From positions 1-64,000 of the forward strand of contig JBGSXL010000004.1 of NCBI GenBank assembly GCA_041751425.1: 64,000 nt of DNA, in the 5' to 3' direction. Positions within the stretch are counted from its first letter, which is position 1. Each line of letters opens with the position of its first letter. Below the pieces are notes generated by a model that worked only from the letters and a program-made list of their open reading frames with translations, did no database searches and had not been told where the DNA came from. This DNA comes from JAVVEG01 sp041751425 (GTDB lineage: Bacteria > Pseudomonadota > Gammaproteobacteria > Pseudomonadales > Pseudohongiellaceae). Position numbers and translations under genes: made by a program. This document shows, piece by piece, positions 44,150-50,832 of the stretch.

Positions 44150-44167
44150 GGACACGCCCACAAGTAC
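44150..44167. repeat. Left piece of the IS-split family A repeat
   Basis: GGACACGCCCAC at 44150-44161 and the following AAGTAC match the reverse complement of 276-293 in the intact copy, with one difference (AAGTAC against GAGTAC). The rest of that side does not continue the arm of the intact copy. The insertion sequence begins at about 44168. Confidence 0.72.
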
Positions 44168-44189
44168 GTATATGGACACCTCGTTCTTG

Positions 44190-44429
44190 GCAATGTCTTT
44201 TGAGTTATTCAGGTAAAACTGCATACGTATATTCGGCCTGTTATGGTGGCAGGGACGTTGCCCGGCCTGGCCCTAATGAGAACCGCACCCCTGCTGCTTG
44301 ATCGTCCGTTCGGGCTGGAAGCCCCGCGTACTCGCTCGGCATGGTCAGGGGTCGGTTTAACCTGTTCACTCATTCACTATCGCCGCTTTAGTCGGTGTGC
44401 TCCTTCTTTGGTGCTTACTGCTCTTTTTA
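44190..44429 (-). ncRNA. Candidate IS1111 guide RNA (seekRNA/bridge RNA) region
   Basis: The non-coding stretch between the transposase stop and the IS end. In IS1111-group elements the structured guide RNA that pairs with target and donor DNA is encoded downstream of the transposase, and this is the only part large enough here. Short stems are visible, such as GGGCT at 44312-44316 with AGCCC at 44320-44324, and GGCA at 44248-44251 with TGCC at 44259-44262. The heptamer GTACTCG at 44328-44334 matches the loop junction of the intact repeat (276-282), which may be a target-recognition segment, though a 7-mer match can be chance. Exact ends unknown. Confidence 0.4.
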
Positions 44430-45443
44430 TCAGACTGCTCTGTAGTCCTGTTGCTTGTACAACATTGCCCAGCTGATCCGCGCCAACTTATTGGCCAAAG
44501 CCAGTGCAGCAATATGCTTGCCTCTGCGCTGGATCAACTGCTTAGCCCACAGGGATAACCGGTCAGTGGAACGATCCACGTAGCGGATAATCGACCATGC
44601 TCCTTGCACTAACAGTCGACGCACGTAACTGTTGCCGCGCTTGGTAATCCCTCCCAGCTTCTGTTTGCCTCCGCTGGAATGCTCACGGGGCGCCAACCCC
44701 AGATTGGCTGCAAAATGCCTGGCACTGCGGAACTGAGCACCATTACCCGCATAGGCTACCAACGCGGTGGCGGTGATCTCTGCCACGCCTTTGATTCCCG
44801 TCAGACGCTGACATGCCGGCGTTTGTTTACACTGCCGTTTGATACCTCGTTCATGCTCGGCAATACACTCATCCAATTGCGTCCACTCATAGAGCATTTG
44901 CTGGAAGCACACGCGGGCTGCCATGCTTAATTCATTCTCGGCATCCTCCAGAATATCGGGTAACTGATTACGCAGTTTCTCTTTGCCCTGCGCCAACACA
45001 ATGCCGTATTCCTGCAGCAATCCGCGCAACTGATTGATCAGCGTGGTGCGCTGCCCTACCAAGCGCTCTCTGAGACGGTGAGCAAGCATCATGTCGGTCT
45101 GCTCTACCGAGCGCGGCTGCACAAACACCATACGCGGACGGTTGGCCGCCTCACAGATCGCAAGAGCATCGTTGCGGTCATTCTTATTGCCTGTGACAAA
45201 GGGTTTAACGTGCTTGGGTGGAATCAACAACACATTGTGCCCTAATCTTTGCAGCGTTCTGCCCCAGTAATTGGAGCCACTGCACGCTTCCATCGCTACC
45301 GGCACTGCCGGGTGCTGCGCCAGAAAGCTGAGCAACTGAGCCCGCTTTACGGCCCGGTTAAAGATCGCCTTTCCTGCTTGATTAACGCCACAAACCTGAA
45401 AAACATTTTTTGCCAAATCTATACCAATTAGGGTAATTTTCAT
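44430..45443 (-). CDS. IS110-family (IS1111 group) transposase
   Basis: A 338-residue DEDD-type transposase. RuvC-like N-terminal domain: TLIGIDLAKNVFQVCGV (first Asp), VAMEACSGSNYWG (Glu) and GNKNDRNDALAICEA (Asp pair). C-terminal Tnp domain: LTGIKGVAEITATALVAY, GLAPREHSSGGKQKLGG (candidate serine nucleophile) and KRGNSYVRRLLVQGAWS. The ORF looks full length and uninterrupted, so the element may still move. I start at the ATG 45441-45443; a GTG just before it would add one residue. The ribosome binding site AGAGGTG lies inside a hairpin (45447-45524). Confidence 0.9.
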   Translation of the reverse strand: MKITLIGIDLAKNVFQVCGVNQAGKAIFNRAVKRAQLLSFLAQHPAVPVAMEACSGSNYWGRTLQRLGHNVLLIPPKHVKPFVTGNKNDRNDALAICEAANRPRMVFVQPRSVEQTDMMLAHRLRERLVGQRTTLINQLRGLLQEYGIVLAQGKEKLRNQLPDILEDAENELSMAARVCFQQMLYEWTQLDECIAEHERGIKRQCKQTPACQRLTGIKGVAEITATALVAYAGNGAQFRSARHFAANLGLAPREHSSGGKQKLGGITKRGNSYVRRLLVQGAWSIIRYVDRSTDRLSLWAKQLIQRRGKHIAALALANKLARISWAMLYKQQDYRAV

Positions 45444-45446
45444 CAC

Positions 45447-45524
45447 TGGACACCTCTTGTTTGTTTATTTGACTCCGAAACTCAAATATGGCGCAATTGA
45501 CGCCGTTACTACAAGAGGTGTCCA
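45447..45524 (-). promoter_or_regulatory. Hairpin hiding the transposase ribosome binding site
   Basis: TGGACACCTCTTGT at 45447-45460 and ACAAGAGGTGTCCA at 45511-45524 are perfect 14-nt complements. Read on the minus strand, the 3' arm contains AGAGGTG, the only plausible ribosome binding site before the transposase ATG. A transcript entering from outside the IS would fold this stem and block translation; a transcript starting inside the loop would lack the 5' arm. The outer arm also provides the right subterminal inverted repeat. Confidence 0.7.
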
Positions 45525-45530
45525 TCTCAT

Positions 45531-45610
45531 CATCCATGTAGGGCTCGTTCGCCCGCCATCCCTGGCGGTCGACGGTCCTGCGCGGGTCCTCCCACATCAC
45601 CGACCTGACC
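45531..45610. repeat. Right piece of the IS-split family A repeat
   Basis: This segment is the reverse complement of about 200-276 of the intact repeat with scattered differences: CATCCATGTAGGGCTCG, GCCCGCC then TCCCTGGCGG, the CCTGCGCG block, then CCCACATCACCGACCTG. The hairpin partner arm is not present on the left of the IS, so this copy no longer forms the long stem. Bases 45559-45578 equal the window's first 20 bases. The remaining stretch to 45766 has no gene. Confidence 0.8.
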
Positions 45611-45766
45611 GTGTGCAGTGTTCGGGATTGCTTTGTTGAAACGCAAATGTGCTCGCCCTTGCTACTCCTTAAGTCGCGAACGCGTAGCGATTTACGAAGA
45701 GTTGCGCTGATTACAACACCTCCCATCTCCAAATCGACCTACAACGTTCGATTGATAACTGGCGAA

Positions 45767-46390
45767 TTAAGAGAAAAGTCGCTGAAACCAATTACGCCCA
45801 AGCGCCTCTTCGCACTGGGCGAACTGGGATTTGTAGCGGTCGGCGTTCTGTTGAACGCGGTTGGCGGTTGCAAGCAGGGTGTCGTTGCCGGCGTAGCTGC
45901 GGCGCGCAAATCCGGCGTTGCCCTCGTGATAGGCCAGATAGAGATTGTAGGCATCATCGCGGGCGATGCCGTTGCGGCGATAGCTATTGCGGTTGTACCA
46001 GCCGATGAAATCTATGGCATCCGTGAAATTGGAGCGGCGCGCAAAGCGGTTGCCGGTTTCGCGTTGGTATTCTGCCCACGTTGCATCGAGTGCCTGAGCA
46101 TAACCGTACGCTGAACTGGGGCGGCGCCATGGGACTACCCATAGGATTCTTGTGCGGTCAGGCCGGACGCGTGCCTGGTAGGCAGACTCCTGATAGATGA
46201 AAGCCATCGATACATGGACTGGCACGCCCCAGCGGCGCTCGCTCTGCTCCGCAGCCTTATACCAGGCGCGTCGGTCTTCAAACATAAGGCAGACATTGTT
46301 GGGATTGCTGGGTTGGCTGGCGCAGGCACCAAGTGCTGTCAGCAGAAAAGCGGTCAGTGCAGCCTTGAACAGCGTAGCAACTGAATTCAT
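45767..46390 (-). CDS. Lytic transglycosylase-like lipoprotein
   Basis: A 207-residue lipoprotein: signal ATLFKAALTAFLLTALGAC with lipobox ALGAC. The SLT-like domain carries the catalytic Glu in MAFIYQESAYQARV, followed by PSSAYGYAQALDATWAEYQ and the C-terminal YHEGNAGFARRSYAGN; it would cleave peptidoglycan glycan strands. The ATG at 46388-46390 follows a GGGGGGGTG purine run and gives a normal lipoprotein signal; the frame also opens at 46426 inside the ligA end. It is the last gene of the smc-zipA-ligA strand. Confidence 0.85.
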   Translation of the reverse strand: MNSVATLFKAALTAFLLTALGACASQPSNPNNVCLMFEDRRAWYKAAEQSERRWGVPVHVSMAFIYQESAYQARVRPDRTRILWVVPWRRPSSAYGYAQALDATWAEYQRETGNRFARRSNFTDAIDFIGWYNRNSYRRNGIARDDAYNLYLAYHEGNAGFARRSYAGNDTLLATANRVQQNADRYKSQFAQCEEALGRNWFQRLFS

Positions 46391-46412
46391 CACCCCCCCA
46401 TCGAGACCGGCT

Positions 46413-48581
46413 TCAAGAAAATTCATTCAATAACCGGAGAAATTCCGCCTCGTCGATCACCGTCACGCCCAGTTCTTCGGCTTTCTCCAATTTGGAGCCA
46501 GCACCCGGGCCGGCGACTACGCAACTGGTCTTTTTGGACACACTGCCAGCCACTTTTGCACCCAGGGCCTGCAGACGGGCCTTACCTTCGTCGCGGCTCA
46601 TGGACTCCAACGTGCCGGTAAGCACAAATATCTTCCCTTGCAGCACATCGGATTGAACGGCTGGCTGATGTTCCGGCCAGTGCACTCCGGCATCCTGCAA
46701 GCGATGGATCACGGCAATATTGTCCGCATTGGCGAAGAACACCGCGATATGTTCAGCCACAATGGGGCCGATATCCTCAATCTCCAGTAGTTGCTCCGCT
46801 GTTGCTTGTAATATGGGCTCCAGAGCTCCGAAGTGCGCAGCCAGCGCCAATGCAGTGGCCTCGCCAACTTCGCGAATACCTAAAGCAAACAGAAACTTAG
46901 ACAGCGAGGTTTGCTTGCTGTTCCTGATGGCCTGCAACAGGTTCTCGGCGGATTTGCTGCCCATGCGCTCCATGGATTGCAGTTGCTCGGCGGTCAGGTG
47001 ATAAATATCGGCGACGTCCTTCAGCATGCCGTTGTCTACCAGTTGCTCGATCAGCTTCTCGCCAAGGCCATCGACGTCCATGGCAGCGCGCGCACTGAAA
47101 TGTCGAATGGCTTCTTTGCGTTGGGCAGGGCATACCAGACCGCCGGAACAGCGGAACAACACATCACCATCCGGCTCCACGGGCGAATGGCAGGCTGGGC
47201 AGAACTCCGGCATCTCAATCGGGATACGTTGTCTGGTTTTTAATTCTGAATTTAAATCCGAATCTGTATCGTCATCTGAATCTGGTTTAGCAGGAATAAC
47301 CGCAACAATCTTAGGAATTACATCGCCGGCGCGACGCACTATCACGCGATCGCCAATACACAAACCCAGTCGCGCTATCTCATCCATATTGTGCAGCGTG
47401 GCGTTGCTTACAGTTACTCCGCCAACGAATACGGGTTCCAGTCTGGCTACGGGCGTAATGGTGCCTGTGCGCCCAACTTGAAAGTCGACCTCGTTAACAA
47501 AGGTAGACATTTCTTCGGCAGGAAATTTGTAGGCCATGGCCCAGCGTGGTGTGCGCGCATTGCTGCCCAGGTCCGCCTGTAGCGCCAAGTTGTTCACCTT
47601 GACTACCGCGCCATCAATCTCGTAATCCAATGCAGGACGTTTTTGTAATAAAGTCTCTGCGTATTGCAGACACTCGTTGGCACCTTTCACTAATGCGCGC
47701 TCGGGATTCACAGGGAAACCCCATTCCTGCAACAAGGTAAAAATTTCGCTTAACTCTTTCGGCCATTTATCAACAATATTGTTGGCATCGTTTTCAGCTT
47801 TGGAGTTGACAGACCCGTTGACAGATCCGTCTGAACCGGCATCTGCAAATTCAACCAGACCAGTCGCATAAACGAACAATCGTAGAGGTCGTTTGGCGGC
47901 AACGCGCGGATCAAGCTGTCGTAAAGTGCCAGCTGCCGCATTTCGTGGGTTCACAAAACTCTTGCCGCCGTCAGTGCCTGCTGCAGCTTCGTTTACTTGC
48001 GCGAAACCAGAGCGTGTCATGTAAATCTCGCCGCGTACTTCAAGACGGGTTGGCGTGGGCATGGAAGAATTTTTCAGTTCGCTCAGTCGTAAAGGAATGT
48101 CACCCAACGTGCGCACATTATGTGTGATGTCTTCACCAGTAACGCCATCACCGCGTGTTGCGCCCCGCACAAGCAATCCATTTTCATATAACAGGCTGAC
48201 TGCGATCCCATCCACTTTGGGTTCGCAGCTGTAGTAAATAGTCGCATCGGTATCCAGACGCTTTTTTATGCGTGTTTCGAAATCCAGCAAATCTTTTTCC
48301 GTGAACACTTTCCCTAAAGACATCATGGGTATTTCATGTCTAATCTGCGAGAAGGAAGTCAGTGGCGCATCGCCAACGCGTTGGGTTGGTGAATCCGGAG
48401 TGATTAGCTCAGGGTGTGCTGCTTCCAGTTTTTCCAGGCGCGCAAGCATCGCATCGAAATCCGCATCGGGGATCTCTGGTGCATCGTGCTGGTGATACAG
48501 AGAATTGTGATAATTGATCTGCTGCTTGAGCTGCGCTATCTCTTGTTCGGGAGTTTGTGCTGCCTGCTTTGATGAAGCCAT
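46413..48581 (-). CDS. ligA: NAD-dependent DNA ligase
   Basis: Seals nicks during replication and repair. The 722-residue protein has the adenylation Lys in CEPKVDGIAVSLLY, DYEIDGAVVKVN, the four-cysteine zinc finger (CPACHSPV and CSGGLVCPAQ), helix-hairpin-helix motifs (LGIREVGEATA) and a C-terminal BRCT domain (GKIFVLTGTLESM). It is about 50 residues longer than usual because of two low-complexity insertions, GSDGSVNGSVNSKAEN near residue 260 and DSDDDTDSDLNSELK near 445. The first contains a 12-bp tandem repeat. It lies 15 bp after zipA. Confidence 0.95.
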   Translation of the reverse strand: MASSKQAAQTPEQEIAQLKQQINYHNSLYHQHDAPEIPDADFDAMLARLEKLEAAHPELITPDSPTQRVGDAPLTSFSQIRHEIPMMSLGKVFTEKDLLDFETRIKKRLDTDATIYYSCEPKVDGIAVSLLYENGLLVRGATRGDGVTGEDITHNVRTLGDIPLRLSELKNSSMPTPTRLEVRGEIYMTRSGFAQVNEAAAGTDGGKSFVNPRNAAAGTLRQLDPRVAAKRPLRLFVYATGLVEFADAGSDGSVNGSVNSKAENDANNIVDKWPKELSEIFTLLQEWGFPVNPERALVKGANECLQYAETLLQKRPALDYEIDGAVVKVNNLALQADLGSNARTPRWAMAYKFPAEEMSTFVNEVDFQVGRTGTITPVARLEPVFVGGVTVSNATLHNMDEIARLGLCIGDRVIVRRAGDVIPKIVAVIPAKPDSDDDTDSDLNSELKTRQRIPIEMPEFCPACHSPVEPDGDVLFRCSGGLVCPAQRKEAIRHFSARAAMDVDGLGEKLIEQLVDNGMLKDVADIYHLTAEQLQSMERMGSKSAENLLQAIRNSKQTSLSKFLFALGIREVGEATALALAAHFGALEPILQATAEQLLEIEDIGPIVAEHIAVFFANADNIAVIHRLQDAGVHWPEHQPAVQSDVLQGKIFVLTGTLESMSRDEGKARLQALGAKVAGSVSKKTSCVVAGPGAGSKLEKAEELGVTVIDEAEFLRLLNEFS

Positions 48582-48596
48582 GATTCGCTCAACTAC

Positions 48597-50666
48597 TTAT
48601 TGATGCGGTTGGCGCAACTGTCTTAGTTCGAAATCTCGTATACGTTGTCGATAATGCTCAACGGTTTGTGCAGTCATCACACTGCGATTATCATCCTTCA
48701 ATTCACCGTCAAGACTGGTACGGATTCGCTGCGCGATTTCCAGCATCTTATTGAAGGCCTGCATGTTGTCGATAACGTTTGGCAACGTCAGGAAGAAACA
48801 CAAACCGCGACTGGAAGTCTCGCTGATCCTGTCCATATTAAACGTGCCGGGATTAAGAATATTGGCAACACTGAACAGCACAGGACCGATACCTTTGTCA
48901 GACACATGACGATGGAAAATACTCATCTCGCCAAAACGTAGTCCACAGGCGAGCAATGCCTGCACAATATCATCACCGGCAAATTCGTAACCGGCACGTG
49001 ACATGATATTAATGATTAGCACTTCGTTGTAATCTGGCGCGATATTGTTGTTCTGTGGCGTGGATGCTGCTGCCGGCTTATGCAATTTGGTCGCAGGAGC
49101 TGGCGTTTGTTTCTGAGGCGTTTGCCGGGAGGCAGGTGTTGCAACAGGCGTCCTGGCTTCAGGGGTAGGTGGCGCAGATTTATAGGGTTCTGCTGGTGGC
49201 GCACCATCGTCATCCAGATTCAGCAGGCTCTGTTGTGCAGGTTCATTTTGTGCAGCCGTAGCGCTCACATCGCGACTCACAGGTTCATCGAAAAGAATAT
49301 CATTGTCGTCGTCATGCCCGGTATCTGCAGCGTGTGCCTGTTGCTCCCGCTGCTCCGCTTTTATCCGTTGTTTTTCGGCAGCATCTTCTTTGCGCTGTTC
49401 AGCTGCTTCTGCTGCACCTGCGCCAATGGACGCCATTCTTGCGCTGGCCCATTTAAAAAATCCACCACCCTCAGATTTTTCTGACGTTTGATCGTCCTGG
49501 CTACGACCGCCGCGTTCGTCGTATATATCGTCGCCCAGAATATCGGCGTCGCTCAGATCATCGCCGACGAAGATCTGGCCAAAGTCATCGTGCAACTCAT
49601 CTTCATACTCTTTTGCGTGCTGTTCTTCGCGTGCAAGTCCATCTTGCTCCTCGGGAGCTTCTGCATGCTCGTACTCTTCTGTATGGGTTACTGCTGGCTC
49701 ATCTTTCTGTTCATGTTCAGCTTTATTTTCGTAATGTCGAACTTCAATTTCAGGCTTATCATGGATTACGGGCGGTTCGTGCTGCACATCGCCACCCTCG
49801 TTTTCCCAGTTGTTTTCTGCGATTGGCATCTCATCAGAGGCTTGTCCGACAGAAGACTGCTCATGAGTGGTTTGGTCATGAGAAATTTGTTCTTCAGACT
49901 CATCAGCGTCGGAACGAGCTCTTTGCAGTTCTTCCAGTTGCTTGTCCAGTTCATCGACCAGTTCTTTGTCGCTACCTGATGCAGTTGCACGCAGGCGGTC
50001 CAGTTGCGCATCCAACTCGTCTTCCAGACTGCTGATCATATCCTTCGTTACTGGTGGTTTTGTTAGTGTCGGTTTTGCCGATATGTCCGACATCGCACTT
50101 ATAGGGGCACTCGGGGCCCGGGCGGGTGTTGGTGTTGGTGTTGGTGTTGGTGTTGGTGTCGGAGCTGAAGATGGGGTGGGAGTTGAAACAGAGCCTGCAG
50201 CAGAACGGCTTTCAGCACCCCCAACAGCCGCCACAGAACCCGCCGGCACACGTCCAGCAGACTTCACGGAGTTCATCAACACTGGAATAGCCTGCGCGCT
50301 GCCAGCGGCAGAAGGTTTGTTCGGTGATGCAGAGCGATTTTGCGGGGCGCTGGGTTTAACGCTACTTTTTAACGCGCTGCCATTGGCATTAGCTTTTGCG
50401 GCACGACCATTAGCACCAGGAAAACGTGAATTTTGTTTAACAACATGGGAAAACGAGCGCTCCACAACGCGGGCGCCGCCGTTGGGCAGTTCGCGGAACT
50501 CGATCTCTTCCAAATCGTATTGGGGTACGTTTTTGTCCAATGCAATTTTGATCTGCGTGCGGCGTGAGCGTAAAGCCATGAACAGCACCCGCAGGAAGAT
50601 GCCGACAATTGCCAGGATCAAACCCAGAATCAGGAGCTCTCTAAGACCTATACCCAAATTCATCAT
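48597..50666 (-). CDS. zipA: Cell division protein ZipA
   Basis: Membrane anchor for FtsZ at the septum. N-terminal transmembrane segment LRELLILGLILAIVGIFLRVLF, then a very long disordered linker (about residues 60-540) rich in Pro, Ala, Glu, Asp and Ser, then the C-terminal FtsZ-binding domain (about 550-685) with IINIMSRAGYEFAGDDIVQAL, MSIFHRHVS and VANILNPGTF. At 689 residues it is about twice E. coli ZipA (328), all from the linker. The linker includes a Pro-Thr run encoded by a six-unit hexanucleotide repeat at 50125-50160. Upstream is smc, downstream ligA, a conserved order in Pseudomonas and relatives. Confidence 0.9.
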   Translation of the reverse strand: MMNLGIGLRELLILGLILAIVGIFLRVLFMALRSRRTQIKIALDKNVPQYDLEEIEFRELPNGGARVVERSFSHVVKQNSRFPGANGRAAKANANGSALKSSVKPSAPQNRSASPNKPSAAGSAQAIPVLMNSVKSAGRVPAGSVAAVGGAESRSAAGSVSTPTPSSAPTPTPTPTPTPTPARAPSAPISAMSDISAKPTLTKPPVTKDMISSLEDELDAQLDRLRATASGSDKELVDELDKQLEELQRARSDADESEEQISHDQTTHEQSSVGQASDEMPIAENNWENEGGDVQHEPPVIHDKPEIEVRHYENKAEHEQKDEPAVTHTEEYEHAEAPEEQDGLAREEQHAKEYEDELHDDFGQIFVGDDLSDADILGDDIYDERGGRSQDDQTSEKSEGGGFFKWASARMASIGAGAAEAAEQRKEDAAEKQRIKAEQREQQAHAADTGHDDDNDILFDEPVSRDVSATAAQNEPAQQSLLNLDDDGAPPAEPYKSAPPTPEARTPVATPASRQTPQKQTPAPATKLHKPAAASTPQNNNIAPDYNEVLIINIMSRAGYEFAGDDIVQALLACGLRFGEMSIFHRHVSDKGIGPVLFSVANILNPGTFNMDRISETSSRGLCFFLTLPNVIDNMQAFNKMLEIAQRIRTSLDGELKDDNRSVMTAQTVEHYRQRIRDFELRQLRQPHQ
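50125..50160. repeat. Hexanucleotide repeat inside zipA
   Basis: Six consecutive GGTGTT units (the last GGTGTC) on the plus strand, encoding alternating Thr-Pro in the ZipA linker. As a 6-bp unit it changes protein length in frame, so slippage would shorten or lengthen the linker without breaking the gene. Confidence 0.9.
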
Positions 50667-50710
50667 GCAGACCTACCGTGCAAAGCGGGAAAGTTCGTGA
50701 ATGCTTGCGA

Positions 50711-50758
50711 GAATACTGTCGTGAATACTTTCATGAATATTGTCATGAATACTACAAC
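50711..50758. repeat. Four 12-bp tandem repeats upstream of zipA
   Basis: Units GAATACTGTCGT, GAATACTTTCAT, GAATATTGTCAT and GAATACTACAAC follow each other without gaps in the 166-bp space between smc and zipA. They sit in the zipA leader and upstream region, so they could affect its expression, but no binding protein is known to me. Confidence 0.8.
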
Positions 50759-50832
50759 GTAAGCCCTCTGTTTATAAGCCCTATGACTATAAACACTTCT
50801 GTCTGTACAGCCTCTGCCTTTAAAAAAGCAAC

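Larger units (their letters stand above)
44168..45530 (-). mobile_element. IS1111-type (IS110 family) insertion sequence, about 1.36 kb
   Basis: The ends are set by comparison with the intact repeat at 202-320: its loop reads, reverse-complemented, ...AGTACATCCCTGTAGGG, while here the left flank ends AAGTAC at 44167 and the right flank resumes CATCCATGTAGGG at 45531. Subterminal inverted repeats fit the IS1111 group: TGGACACCTC at 44173-44182 (5 nt from the left end) and its complement at 45515-45524 (6 nt from the right end). One transposase ORF (44430-45443) is intact. The long non-coding part lies downstream of the transposase (44168-44429), the expected place for the guide RNA in IS1111 elements. 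No target duplication is seen beyond one shared C. Confidence 0.88.

Noticed and set aside
45382..45732. 116-codon minus-strand frame over the IS right end and repeat
   Set aside because: It joins repeat, IS end and flank in one frame; such readings arise from the repeat itself and cross the insertion junction.
49942..50700. 252-codon plus-strand frame opposite zipA
   Set aside because: Its Gly-Val repeat is the complement of the ZipA Pro-Thr linker repeat; no independent evidence.
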